Part shown: positions 11,280 through 22,398 of the stretch, piece after piece
Numbering within the stretch: the stretch's first letter is position 1
Layout of the letters: each line of letters begins with the position of its first letter
Assembly (NCBI GenBank): GCA_964017195.1
Contig: OZ024890.1
Coordinates: 24,179,201-24,243,200 of the forward strand
Direction: 5' to 3'
DNA length: 64,000 bases
Source: Siderastrea radians
Lineage: Eukaryota > Cnidaria > Anthozoa > Scleractinia > Rhizangiidae
Notes under the pieces: model-generated
Told to the model about the DNA's origin: nothing
Databases searched by the model: none
The model's input: the letters and a program-made list of their open reading frames with translations, nothing else
Position numbers and translations under genes: made by a program

Positions 11280-12335
11280 TACTTCTTTCTTTCTTCGTGA
11301 CAAGCTGCCTATCAGCATGAAAATGCTGGTGTTTTTCCTGGCAAAATGTGTTCGAAACGCCGTAAAAACCATGGTTGTGGACAGAAAAAACCAAAAAGCA
11401 CTAGCTCTGCTATGTTTGGCGTCGAAACCGCTGCGAAAAGCTGCGAACTCAAGCGGAGTGCCGACCGAGTTTGAACAGAACTGACGAGGCAAATTTGAAC
11501 TTTTTGCCTGAACTTTATCGCCTAATTTCTTTCGCCTAAATTTGAACTTTTCCCCTTCCACCAAAAAGACAACTAAGTGTTCTTTTGAACTTTTTTTTTC
11601 CATTAACAAATTTGTTTTTGACTTTTGTTGTCTTTGCTTGTTTTGCTGCAACGCGGGTCAACATGCGATTTCGCGCCAAAAACACACGGGATTTAGCACA
11701 GGGTTATATCCAATGTATGAAGTGTATTGGTAACCCTGTGGTGCGGACGGACGGTCACGTGACTATTACGTCACTACCAAAATTTTTTGGCTTCATAGGT
11801 TACCAAATTTCCTTAGCAATGGAGCTCCGCTGACGCGCTAGCGCGCTGGCTCCGCTAATATATTACTACCTTAGTTACAATACAATGTATACTGTATACT
11901 TAACACTACGTTACGATAACAATACATTAATTACAGTCCAGCTGTTATCGCTAGTACGTTACATTTAAATGCATAATTAACACTACACTACGAAAACAAT
12001 ACACTACAATCCTAAATTCTAACAATAAGGCTATTACATTACTTACAATAAAACATACATTACACTATGATTACGGTACATTACATTACAATTACAATTC
12101 TAATTTCCTATTATTTTCGCTAGCGCACCACACAAAATACGATCGAATATTAATTATTATTATTATTATTATTGAACATTTTTCCACTTGTCGAAGAAAG
12201 TGGCTAATTTTCTTCTTTTTTTGGCTGTTTGGTACTCCAGGGACTTAAGATGATCAATTTTAGCAAGGAAAAGAGCGAATGATGGCTTGATGAGTTTTTT
12301 ACGACATTGATAAATAGTCTGTTTACCTACTAATC
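11280..12335. other. Repeat debris; TTACA-rich degenerate tract
   Basis: About 11640-11860 resembles dispersed repeat sequence (taaccctgtgg, gagctccgct). From about 11865 to 12110 there is a loose tandem tract rich in acattacaata-type phrases, and a short att microsatellite lies at about 12153-12173. Open frames here show no protein features. Confidence 0.45.
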
Positions 12336-12413
12336 CCGGCAAGCCTGATTTTTTCAGGCTTTCTTTTCGCAACTGCATAAGTTGCGTTAATAACTGCGAG
12401 GATCTTCTTTACA
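12336..12413. repeat. Truncated copy of the 130-281 element family
   Basis: The right half of the 130-281 element is present (agcctgattttttcagg, then ataactgcgaggatctt), with the left half missing. It abuts the 3' end of the LINE remnant. Confidence 0.55.
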
Positions 12414-12414
12414 C

Positions 12415-12835
12415 TTATTTTAAAATTATAGTGTTAAGAATAAGGTAATTTCCCTCCGTTTGCCCAGTTGATGGAATACCAAATAAAATGGCGTTATCGT
12501 CAATATTATCAAAATTATCCCTACAGACAGGGTTCCAATTTAGTATTTGATCCCAGAATGTTGATACAAAGGAACAATGAACAAACAGGTGTCGGAGGGA
12601 TCCGTCATTATTGTCACAGAAACTACATACCGGAGAAGGTATAAGAGACATCTTGTACTTTCCATTGTAGTCTCCAAAAATGCTCAACCTCTTTTGTGCT
12701 ATAGGTTTCTTGAAGGAAAATAACATCAGCGTTTTGCTTTGAAATCCATAGAAAGATTGCCTTTCGTTTGTCGTAATTCCGAATCCCACTGACATTTAAC
12801 GATAAAAGTTTAAAATCAATATTTGTACTTGACAT
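12415..12835 (-). pseudogene. Internally deleted non-LTR retrotransposon (LINE) remnant
   Basis: Read on the minus strand, the first part (12835 to about 12659) is the start of an APE-type endonuclease (KLLSLNVSGIR, then NADVIFLQET), as in L1-like LINEs. The frame then changes at about 12658 to the end of a LINE pol protein, with the zf-RVT pattern CSFC ... LRHLFVHC ... FWDQI (12415-12658). The rest of the endonuclease and the whole reverse transcriptase are missing, so the copy is dead. Confidence 0.75.
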
Positions 12836-13584
12836 TAGGTTTTTTGAACATTACGTGAAAAAGTTAGCGATCGGAATTTGCATAGTTGGAGGAAAAGACA
12901 GAAACTTGGTTCTGCGGTTGTGAACGAATTTGCAGCAGAATTTAAAACTTTTGTTTTATCGACTCTTGAAAAATATCAACAATTTTCACGTATGGGTCCT
13001 TGGTCCGCGACCTATGACCCTGAAGAACTTACATTCCGCAAAGCTATAAAGAAAACCGTAGATAAATGGAAACGGCCTTTGTTTTTACTGAATATTTTCA
13101 AAATCTTCTTTATGCATGTTTATGAACGGGCTTAACTTCTCTTGCTTACCAAGAAAACATATAAGCTTGTAGTCTTGTAATTATTTTCGACTGCTCTTGG
13201 AGCTTGTGTGGGAGATTGTTGTCTGAGAAGTAAAACATATTATTTTATACTCACAACGACTTTCCAACAAGACTGTAGCTTAGATATATCAAGGATAAGG
13301 AAGAATAAATAAATTATTGTTAAAATTTTTATTCTCCTGCGGTGGAAAGGTACTTTTCGTGCTGACTTCATGATTTGCGGACCAATGACCACATTCGTGG
13401 ACCAAGGGCCCCTCAGCACGGTCACCTTTTTTCGAATTACAAGAAAAATATTTCAGTTTGGAACTTGTCACTTTAAAATCATGGCGAGAAACATAAAAGC
13501 TATCTTCAGGGAAAATTTCAGCTTTCGACGTTTTGATTCAGGTGAGATATTGAAGATTATAATTTTTACTCGCGGACCAAGGAC
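12836..13584. other. Unassigned; possible TIR-element debris
   Basis: A plus-strand frame at 12878-13135 (85 codons) matches nothing I recognise. The phrase gggtccttggtccgcga at about 12994 recurs inverted at about 13565, so the interval may be a MITE of about 590 bp. The pairing is too short to be sure. Confidence 0.35.
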
Positions 13585-14095
13585 CACATACTGTAGTCAG
13601 TGTGGTTGCTGTAGTCAGTAGAGACGATGTGGTCAGTGTAGTCGGTGTAGTCAGCGAGGTCGGTGTAGTCAGTGTGGTCGGAGCTCGAGTAGTTAGTGTA
13701 GTCGAGTTAGGGTTAAGGTAGTTAGTGTAGTCGAGTTAGGTTTAGGTTTAGGGTGAGGATTAGGATTAGGTTTAGGGTTGGGGTTAGGGTTAGGCTTAGG
13801 GGTAGGGGTAGGGTTTAGGGTTAGGGTCAGCAGTTAGGGTCAGCGGTTAGGGTTTAGGGTAGTCAGTGTAGTCGTTGAAGTCAGTGTAGTCGGTGTAACC
13901 ACTGTAATCAGAGTAATCGGTGTAGTCAGTGTAGTCAGAGTAGTCGGTGTAGTCAGTGTAATCGCAGTGTTGTCAGTGCACTCAGTGTTGGTGTAGTCAT
14001 TGGTGTAGTCATTGGTGTAGTCAGTGTAGTCGGTGTTGTCAGTGTAGTCACTGATGTAGTCAGTGTATGGAAGTCGCTGTAGTTCCAGTTGTTGG
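13585..14095. repeat. GTAGTCAGT minisatellite, large array
   Basis: Dozens of imperfect 9-base units (gtagtcagt, gtagtcggt, gtggtcagt) run through the interval and are interrupted by telomere-like repeats. The same unit occurs at 6612-6711. Confidence 0.85.
13720..13858. repeat. Interstitial telomere-like TTAGGG tract
   Basis: Degenerate copies of ttaggg, with tttaggg and ttgggg variants, run for about 140 bp within the GTAGTC array. TTAGGG is the cnidarian and vertebrate telomere unit. The degeneracy and flanking minisatellite indicate an internal relic or template-like repeat, not a chromosome end. Confidence 0.8.
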
Positions 14096-15580
14096 CAGTC
14101 ACAGTTGTCAGTTTATTGAGTGTGGTCATTGTCTAGATTTGATTATTTGCTTCAACTCGAGTCACCTTTTATTTTAATTTAACTGCTTATTTTGAATAAA
14201 TAAAAAGTTTCTTTATTTTTCAATAAATATATCGCTTTATAGATACGAAAGCATTAATTTTGGATATCGATAATTGCGCAGGAAACAAGAAGGAAGTCGC
14301 ATTTGTTCGTTCAAAAATTTAAATTGTATTATCTTTAAAATAAATAAGCTATTAACGAGGAATTCTTTTTCTTTCGGTTCTCCTTACTATTACTGATTTT
14401 TTCAATTTCCACTAACTTTTCTGAAGTGATCTCTTATCGATATTCAAGATGTCATGAAAATAGGTTTATTAACGTTCATGTTGTAGCGCTTGCGTCGTAG
14501 CTGTAAACAAGTCTTTATGACTCTTTTATTAGTATTTGGGAGGCTAAGAGCAATTTTTATTTCAACGGCGGTAAACAATGATGGAGAAGAACCGGATTTC
14601 CAAGAGATTGACGCAGAGTCGAGTGAGATTTTAAACTGTGACTACCTAGATACCTGGTATATTTTTTTGTTGTTGCTTAACCTTTTTTAGGGTCGTCAGA
14701 GATGGAAACAATGGCGGACTGGAGTTGGCCCCATGCATATACAAATTCCAGGTCTAAGCAATTAAAGACACGTTAAGACTACGTACTGGTAGAAATTTTC
14801 TTAAAAATATCATTTAAAATTCAGACTGAGTGGATTCAGAGCAAATTCAAGAAACGTAAGTGTGGAAGCGATAGCAGTAACAAACCATGATCATATCATG
14901 AACTATAGGAAACATGGATTATGAGTTTTCACCGAACGTTGTTTCAAGCAAACAGCGATGAAATATGTCGACCATTCAATAAAATTATCACCTTACCGTC
15001 AGTTCTGCTCTCCCGTGTCTTTGATTTCTACAGCACCTTCTGCAAGTAGCCCTCTTTCTTCGCGATTATTCGAGGAGTTTTACCGCTCGCCATTGTGAAA
15101 AACCACTCATCCTAGTTCTACGCAGCTAACTAGAAAACCTCCTAAAGCCGCCCTAGTCTCATACGCAGTCGTTTTTACTTAGCCTGCACCCTTCCCTCCC
15201 TTTTCGGCAACTGGCACGCAGGCTAGTTTATAGGGACTCGTATTACTTTCCTTCTAGTGGGCAGCCTGAGTATCAGGCCCTCGTAAGGGGAGGGGGAAAG
15301 GGGACTTCGTAAGGGGGTGGGGGAGGGGGAGGGGAAAGGGGAATAGGGCCTGACACAAAGCCATTGATTGGCTCATGCTCAACATCCAGAATCTGGATGT
15401 TACGCTGATTGGCCAAGAGACAAAGGAGCGCATCACGTGAGTCACGCCAGAGTCAGGAAATCTAGACACAATTTGAATTTTCTTTTTGAGAAACCTTTGA
15501 AAGCCGAGTACTTCTCTTCAGGGATTTTACACTTTTAAAATGAACGAAAGGTGGCTATATTCTCGTTGTTATAGCTTATT
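14096..15580. other. No supported gene; low-complexity patch
   Basis: A possible acidic exon-like stretch at 14568-14658 (GEEPDFQEIDAESSE) ends near a gtatat donor but matches no family I know. A purine-rich G/A patch lies at 15278-15345. About 15181-15228 has weak inverted ends tagcctgc / gcaggcta. Confidence 0.4.
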
Positions 15581-15986
15581 GAGGGTCTGAATGGGGTTTA
15601 GTGTTTAGTGTTATTTGCCCACAATTTTTAGTGTTTGGTGTTAAATTGGCCAATATTTTAATGTTTACTGTTTTCGGTGAAAATACTGTTTAGTGTTTAG
15701 AAGGTTTTTCGTAAGAAAAAAATTCATAGTCTTTTAGCATTGTAAATAGTTATCTGCCCTGCTGAAATCGCTAATAAAATCACTTAACCGCCATGATGCC
15801 CTAACTTTGAGCCTACGCTCTAAGGAGCAGTTTAAAGGGGCAGTAGTCTCTTTTTTCTACCCATGCGCATCAGTATTTTGGAGAAACCTGGAGACCAATA
15901 GCGTACCAAGAGCCCGCGATCCTTTGGACAGAGTCGCGTGCGAGCTTGGAACTCGAGGTCAAATCGGTCAAAAGCCAAAAAACAAC

Positions 15987-16553
15987 ATGGCGGCATCCGG
16001 TGTTGTTAAGGTTCTAGTGAGCTTCTATAGAAGCGGAGAGGATTCTGCTTTCGAAAGGCACAGAAGCAGGGTCACGTTTGACCTTGTAAAGCAATCTATC
16101 GTGGCAACCGGAAAGAAACGTCTGACGGAATTTCTTGGGCCGTGAAGGAGTTGGTTGACGGATATCACCCTGTGAGGCAAAGAACAGTGCGCAGTGAGAC
16201 CACCAAAGACAGAGCAAGAGCTCTGCCGCCAGCAGTATATTCCAGTCAACCTTCTTGTAAAGGAGGTGATATTCCATGAGGATTCACAAGACCATTTAGT
16301 GACTGAAAATCAAGAAGAAATCGAGCAGAATATGCCACCAGTTGCAGATCACGACCATAAGGTAATTGGAGTCACATTTGTGGACGATAGCCAAGTTGCA
16401 GTTGTTGCTGTTCGTGGAACAACTGATCTACCTGTGCAAGAGGATGAATATGACACCGACTCAGAGAGCGATAGGGAGGATGATACCCCACATGACATAA
16501 CGGTCACCAGGTCTGGTCGAGCCATCCGTGTTCATTTTCGCCTTGATTTGTGA
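15987..16553 (+). pseudogene. Unidentified broken coding region inside the 15581 TIR element
   Basis: Two plus-strand frames adjoin. One runs from ATG 15987 (MAASGVVKVLVSFYRSG) to a stop at 16145. A shifted frame (16194-16553) ends in an acidic stretch (DEYDTDSESDRED) and VTRSGRAIRVHFRLDL. That tail resembles the basic C-terminal tails after integrase in some retrotransposons, but no integrase catalytic motif is present. The join is frameshifted. Function unknown. Confidence 0.35.
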
Positions 16554-17104
16554 GAACATCAGGACGATTAGGTGTGCACACATCCATGAGCTTTTGACCG
16601 AACATAAAAATGATTAATTAAACAATTTTAAAAGGTAAATTATTATGTCAAAGTGTAAGCTCTATAAAAACACTGATTCAGCTTTTACTGAGCTTCTAAA
16701 TACCAATATTTCACAACTCAACAAATTTACAAAGAGTTGACCCTCTAGCCAGATTGGACAGATTGAAGCTTGCAATATATCTGAAAAGAGTTTTCATATT
16801 CGAGGGCATAACGGAAACTGGCGCTGAAAAGTTCGTGGTTCATATACGTCATATACATGTAAATTTAGCAAGGAAGGAATTACACCTGTCATTTTTGTTG
16901 AGCATTTAATGGTAAATAACATCCCAAGTTATGATGTAAATTAGTGAATTACAAAGATTTCTCTCACTGAGAAAAATTCTGTCTTTACACTGTAAAAGAT
17001 ATATCTTTCACATGTGAATATATCGATTACGTCACGTTTGCTAACGTCTTTTCCTTGTTTAAGTGATGGATAAACTGTTTGTCCTTGGTATATAGTAGAA
17101 ACAT

Positions 17105-17180
17105 TTTTGGAATTCTCCTCGGAAATCTTCGGTAGTCTTCGGAAATCTTCGGAAATGGTCGGAAATATTCGAATGATCTT
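17105..17180. repeat. Short tandem of tcttcggaaa units
   Basis: About six imperfect 10-base units lie inside the right part of the 15581-17361 element. Confidence 0.6.
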
Positions 17181-17361
17181 CGGGCTGCTTGCCCACAATT
17201 TTGGAGCCGACTGGCCGATTTTGTTTCTTTCTGGATGAAATTTACTGTTACAGTGAATTTTTTACTGTTAGTGTTAAAATGCCTAAAATTTAACTGTTTT
17301 ATGTTACAGAGGCCAAAAATTAAGCGTTAAGTGTTATGGAGGTACCCCCATTCAGACCCTC

Positions 17362-18051
17362 CTTATTTGCTGAGCGGGCAAAAAACGGCTCGATACAGTT
17401 TGTATTCAGCGGAGGAAAATATGTGTAAGTTTAGCACCTTATGCAACAGACAATTTTATTTCAGGGTGTCCTGTAGAATATCTCGTCAGTTTTGTAAGGT
17501 ATGTCTGCTTAAAATACCTGCCATTTTGGGCTAGTAAAAGCAATAATATTTTTCCATATCCGCTGTGATCTCAGGTATCAGCTTTAAAAACTCCGTACAG
17601 TTGTGATTTGCGCGATTTCAGAGCACAATGTTTTGCTTCACGCAGCATGCATTCTGTAAATATATCCAGTCTCGACACTGTTTTTTTGGTATGTATCACG
17701 CCTTTGGTAGAAGCATGAATAAAATCCCCTTGTGAGTTTTTGATACGATATGCAGTGCGTTTTGATGTAGGTTAATATAGCTTCATCGCTTAATGTCGCC
17801 GTTATTGACAACTGGAGAGTATAGAAAAGCCCGATATTTTAGATATTATTAGCATATAGTTTGTTTACCGCTCAAACGACTGGCTTCTTTGTGCTACTAC
17901 AGAATATATGTAGCTAAATATAAGTTTACGATTCTCATCAGTTGTACCGTCACAGTCTTCTCAGGAGTTTTGGGGACGGCAGAAGGATTTTCCTCAGAGT
18001 TAACCGAGGTATCCACAAAGACAACTCGCAGTTCCACTTCAGCAACACGCT
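17362..18051. other. No supported feature
   Basis: Only short open frames; no motif or splice pair I would defend. Confidence 0.5.
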
Positions 18052-18377
18052 TTAAAGTGCCTATGACCTAAAAATTTTTTTGCACTTTTTAATTGGATGG
18101 CAAGAAACAAAAATCCGTCTTTTTTTGCCCTTGAAAGTACCCAAAATGACCAACATCGTGTCTCCGAAGACTGGGAACGAGTTTGGCCGAGGTAGCGGGC
18201 CGTATGACGTCACAAATCGCGCAGAATGTTTGTCTCTTTGGTCCTTGTCAAGTGTTTGAGCGATGAAACTTACATTTTCCTTGCTAATATTGGTATACAA
18301 AGAAAACTACCGACGACTGAGGAAAACGAGAAAACGAGAAATGATATTTATTGCATTTCTTTTCAACATTTAGGACA
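18052..18377. mobile_element. Possible orphan end of a second TTAA-type element
   Basis: TTAA followed by agtgcctatgacc looks like a Kolobok-type terminus related to 9274. A weak partner (ggcacttta, TTAG instead of TTAA) lies at about 21932. If both ends are real, the 18382-21885 element was inserted inside this one. Confidence 0.3.
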
Positions 18378-18694
18378 TTAAAGTGCTACTACGATGAAAA
18401 TTTCTTGTTTTGTTTTCAACTTTTTTAAACTTCAAACTGTTCAATAGATGCCATATTATATGAATCGCGATAAATTAGATCGATATATGCTTTCACGGCC
18501 CAGGAATATATGTCCGAAAACCGCGTTAAACCCGTCCGCCATTACTCAGTTCGCAAAAGAGAAGCCCGCGAATTTCACGGAAGCAGTCTTATCTCTAACC
18601 ACGTGAATTTGCTCGTGACGTAGAAGTCTCAACCGTCGCCACGAAGAGTATAATGAAGAGTCGAAAATAGAGAGCCAAACATTGCATTATATGG

Positions 18695-18931
18695 ATGTGT
18701 TTTCCGTCGAATTTGTCGTCCAGTTCTTTTGAGAGCGATTTAGAACAAAGTTTTTTTGGCGAAGTCGGCGAACTCGCAGAGGTCGCGCCATACGATGACA
18801 GTTTCGAGCCTCTCGCTACCGAAGAGGAAGCCGTCTCAAACAATGCAAGAATGGATCAAGAAGCCGAACAAATATCCCAATCATCCCAAATCACAAACGC
18901 TGAAATCCTTCCGATAATACAACAAATTTAA
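18695..18931 (+). CDS. P2X7-like acidic first exon (partial gene)
   Basis: The frame of 78 codons is Ser/Glu-rich (SSSSFESDLEQSFFGEVGE, then PYDDSFEPLATEEEA). This is the composition and layout of the acidic N-terminal exon of the P2X7-like gene at 9586, including the FEP(D/L) phrase. It ends in a stop without a clear donor, and the Cys-rich exons were not found before or after the foldback insertion. Probably a broken copy. Homology rests on composition and position, so it is tentative. Confidence 0.45.
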   Translation: MCFPSNLSSSSFESDLEQSFFGEVGELAEVAPYDDSFEPLATEEEAVSNNARMDQEAEQISQSSQITNAEILPIIQQI

Positions 18932-19369
18932 CTGTTTCGCATGTCTGTCGTGTTGGGGTCCGTCAGCTGTTTCTTACTCTTGCTTTTTTTCTTGTCGATA
19001 CGGGTTGAGTTTGTTGTTGTTATGTTCACAGATTTGTTGCAGTATCCTAAATTGTAGTTAATGAATAAATAAATAATAAATCCTATAATAATAAGCTCTC
19101 CCTTCTAAAAGAAAAGCCCACATAACGCTACATGAAAGTTTTTTGAATAAATATAGAGAGCACCGAGCCAAACATACACTCAGAATTTTATAGATGAGAC
19201 AAAAGGTCGAGGAAAAGAAATTCACGCAAACGAAGTAATGTCGCGAATCGCCCGCCGGTGTAATATTGTGCGAACACGGTGAAAGTCTAGGTATAAACTG
19301 TGGAATACGCCGTCACATCGAAAGCGTTTCTGTGAGAAGTGGCTTGCTTAACCCCAAACGCGGTGAAAG

Positions 19370-19800
19370 GCTCAAGAAATTATAGCTAATTATGTAAGAC
19401 TTAGGGAGCTCGCTACCCCGTACGCCAAGAGAAATTAATTGAAGTATAAAAAAGTTATATATTATTAGGAGCTGGCTACGCGGTACGCGGAAAGAGATAA
19501 ATTGAAATGTACGAGGAATGTTAGGAGCTGGCTACACAGTAAAAAGAACAAGCAATACACAGTAAGGTTTGTTATGGTCGATTAAGCTCGGTTGTTTATA
19601 TTTTCACGCGATATGTAGCCGAGTAATTCAAAGAAATTTCGAGTAACATCCTCGTTTATAGAACGAGGAATACACGGTGATGTTCTGTTATCCACTAGTT
19701 TTAATACAGGAACTTCAAATAATATTCTTTTAGCGGAAGTTTAAGTGGGCAACGTTTATAGTACGAGGAATACACGGTAAATGTTTTCCTATTTTCTGCT
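19370..19800. repeat. Short degenerate tandem repeats
   Basis: The phrase aggagctggctac recurs at about 70-bp spacing (19405-19550). The phrase acgaggaatacacggt recurs at about 100-bp spacing (19660-19780). No coding. Confidence 0.5.
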
Positions 19801-19827
19801 TACCGCGTACAACGTACCAAGTTGAAT

Positions 19828-21063
19828 CACAGGTAACCAAAGCGTAGTATGAGAGTTTGTATGGAGCTGAAATTCGATCGAAAATAATCGGCGGTTTTCC
19901 GCCGAAAATACATTAAATTAATTCGAAATAAAGTTTAAAAAACCTTACCTTTTGTGTGTTTGCTGTGTTTTTATCGCTTTTCCGAGCTTCCAGAGGCCGT
20001 TTTGAGCGATTTTCTGCTTAACGGTCGACGCGACGGCATGTCACGTACTAAAGAGAGCTAAAGGTAGGAAAACGGGAATTCAAATTTGCCAACCGACATT
20101 GGAGGTCCCGATCAAAATGCCCGCTAACAATCAATTCAATCCATAGTCAGCGCTTTCAAACCACAACACATTACAAAAAGGATAAATCTCCTACCTTTCT
20201 ATGTGATTCAATCGTCAATTAGTTTATCTCTCGAAGTACAGCACTGCGTTAAAAACGAACTAACTTTTCGAAATCGCCGCCATCACAAGCTTGTAAGGAA
20301 AAGAGGGTTAAAACTAACGGTCAAGCCTGGGACAAAGCGCCAAATTTCGCTCCACCGGGGGACGATATGAGTGACTTCTATGTCGCCAAATGCCAAACTC
20401 ACCCCCTCTCCGGTAAATCAAGTGTTGTACCGCTCAAGTTTCGGCGGGAAATCGCGCGCGGGTCGCATTCAGGTATAAAACTTGACTTACCGGAGAAAGG
20501 GTGAGTTTGGCATTTGGCGACATAGAAGTCACTCAAGTCGTCCCCCGGTGGAGCGAAATTTGGCGCTTTGTCCCAGGCTTGACAGTTAGTTTTGACCCTC
20601 TTTTCCTTACAAGCCTCTGACGGCGGCGATTTCGAAAAGTTAGTTCGTTTTTAATGCAGGGCTGCACTTCGAGAGATAAACTAATTGACAATTGAATCAC
20701 ATAGAAAGGTAGGAGATTTATCCTTTTTGAAATGTGTTGTGGTTTTAAAGCGCTGACTTTAGATTGAATCGATTTTTAGCGGGTATTTTGATCGGGACTT
20801 CGAGTGTCGGTTGGCAATTTTGAATTCCCGTTTTCCTACCTTTACCTCTCTTTACATGCCGTCGCATCGACCGTTAAGCAGAAAATCGCCCAAAACGGCC
20901 TCCGGAAGCTCGGAAAAGCGATAAAAACACAGCAAACACACAACAGGTAAGGTTTTTTAAACTTTATTTCGATTTTAATGTATTTTCGGCGGAAAACCGC
21001 CGATTATTTTCGATCGAATTTCAGCTCCATACAAACTCTCATATTACGCTTTGGTTACCTGTG
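19828..21063. mobile_element. 1.24-kb foldback element, cacagg ends, 7-bp target duplication
   Basis: Arms of about 590 bp, inverted and nearly identical, surround a spacer of about 55 bp near 20450. Termini are cacaggtaacc and its complement. The flanks carry the 7-bp duplication gttgaat (19821-19827 and 21064-21070). The termini and duplication length match the foldback at 34897-36642, so I treat them as one family. Open frames inside (e.g. 20978-21226) are palindrome artefacts. Confidence 0.85.
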
Positions 21064-21304
21064 GTTGAATAAAAATAATTTCTGCGTATCGCGGAGCCGG
21101 CTTGGCGGCGACACAGAAAATAGTTCATGTGAAGGGGTACATATTATGCAGTTAAGCCGAAATCTGTTGGGACTTATACATGTATGTGCACAAGACAACC
21201 GAGCGAAGTATCTCTTAGGTGTGTGAGGAAATGTGTATCTCACCGTACATGTAATGTTAGCACAAACGGCAAATAAATATTCCCTCACCAGTCGACGATC
21301 CCGC

Positions 21305-21601
21305 TCAGATATGGTTGCTGATGTTTTTCTTCCTGATGACTGGAACTGATCCTGGTTTTAAATATTTCCTTGTACCTTTCTTATAAAATGCTTGAGTAAA
21401 ACATTCAGCCCGTAAAAATGCACAGAGCAAGCAGTGTCCAACAGGATTGAAGTCCTTCCGGTGCACGCAAACGAAGCTTTTCCACTTAAAATAGACGTAC
21501 CCACTCGTCGGTGAACTGTGAATGGAAATTTCCGATTCATCGATGCTTTCTTTGCCGTAATCTTCAACAACAGAGCGCCGACCACGCATACTGCAGCTCA
21601 A
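21305..21601 (-). pseudogene. THAP domain protein, frameshifted
   Basis: The minus-strand frame reads SISIH-like residues, then YVYFKWKSFVCVHRKDFNP and GHCLL. The THAP terminal Cys-x2-His appears in the next frame (ACSVHF), and the first frame resumes with AECFTQAFY. A one-base indel therefore sits in the zinc-ligand region near 21420. Spacing and the KWxxFV...HRxDF...CSxHF order fit a THAP finger. The AVPTIF-like end is not clear. It occupies the same place in its element as the THAP gene at 10629-10994. Confidence 0.6.
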
Positions 21602-22073
21602 AATCGAAGAAACGAATCTTGCGAACCCTCACACCTCTTCGAATGCATAAGAAAGTAGCCACATTTGTTTTGTTGCGTTGAGACCTACGTCACTTCCTCT
21701 CTGGGCCAACTCGGCCCAACTCGTCCCGGTCATTTTTGAATTGAGTAATGGCATTACATGCAGTTAAAATAATTGGACTTCCCGTACGAATTTCGAGTTA
21801 AAAACTTGCACGGTGAGTAATATGTACTTATATTTTCGAAATATGGAGAGAACAAAAAATTCATATTTTTGATCATAGTAGCACTTTAAAGAAGAACAAA
21901 AACACGCCGGGCCAGCATGAGGCCTGAAGCGGCACTTTAGGAATAACTTTTGTGTTTTTAATCCAGTGGAGCTCAAACTTTGCAACGTAACAGAGTTCTC
22001 AATTGCAAACAATCGTATGATTTTTGTTTTTCAATTTTAACGGTTTTTGGCGGGAAAATGACGTCATACAAAT

Positions 22074-22380
22074 GACGTCAAAATTTATTTTCACCTGATG
22101 ACTGACTTATTGCGCGATTTCAAAAGGATATGATTAGACGAATTTGAATATGAAAAAATAATTGAAAAAGCCTTATCGGTTCAAAAGATACGATAATCTG
22201 AATTTTGAATTTCCCGCCATTTTGTTACTATATTTAGAACTTTTTCAAATTTCAAAATGCAATATCTTTTGAACCGATAAAGCTTTTTCAATTATTTTTT
22301 CACATTTGAATTTGTCTCAACATATTCTTTCCAAATCGTGTACTAGTTTAGTCATACGGTGAAAACAAAATTTTGACGTC
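22074..22380. mobile_element. Imperfect hairpin MITE
   Basis: About 120-bp arms (22074-22195 and 22262-22380), both ending in gacgtcaaaattt-type sequence, are inverted copies with a loop of about 65 bp. No coding. Confidence 0.6.
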
Positions 22381-22398
22381 ATCTGTTAAAATCATATG

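Larger units (their letters stand above)
15581..17361. mobile_element. 1.78-kb TIR element with gagggtctgaatgggg ends
   Basis: A 16-bp perfect terminal inverted repeat lies at 15581-15596 and 17346-17361. Inside each end, the motif tttagtgtt and variants are repeated in the same strand orientation. Flanks aligned as 8-mers match at six positions (cttatt core), so an imperfect 8-bp target duplication is possible. The terminus resembles that of the element at 52651-57612. An 8-bp duplication would suit hAT or Zisupton-like (KDZ) elements, but I cannot assign a superfamily. Confidence 0.6.
18382..21885. mobile_element. 3.5-kb TTAA-flanked element with P2X7-like and THAP remnants, split by a foldback element
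   Basis: Ends agtgctactacgatgaaaat and (right, reverse complement) agtgctactatgatcaaaaa are flanked by TTAA at 18378-18381 and 21886-21889. Inside are a P2X7-like first exon on the plus strand near the left end and a THAP frame on the minus strand near the right end. That is the same plan as 9274-11275, though the terminal sequences differ after agtgc. Without the foldback at 19828-21063 and its 7-bp duplication the element would be about 2.26 kb. Confidence 0.65.

Noticed and set aside
11250..11651. 133-codon minus-strand frame after the TTAA element
   Set aside because: It enters the transposon TIR, is compositionally biased and has no recognisable domain.
13585..14095. CRISPR-like direct repeats
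   Set aside because: Units are 9 bp, contiguous and without spacers; the genome is eukaryotic. It is a minisatellite.
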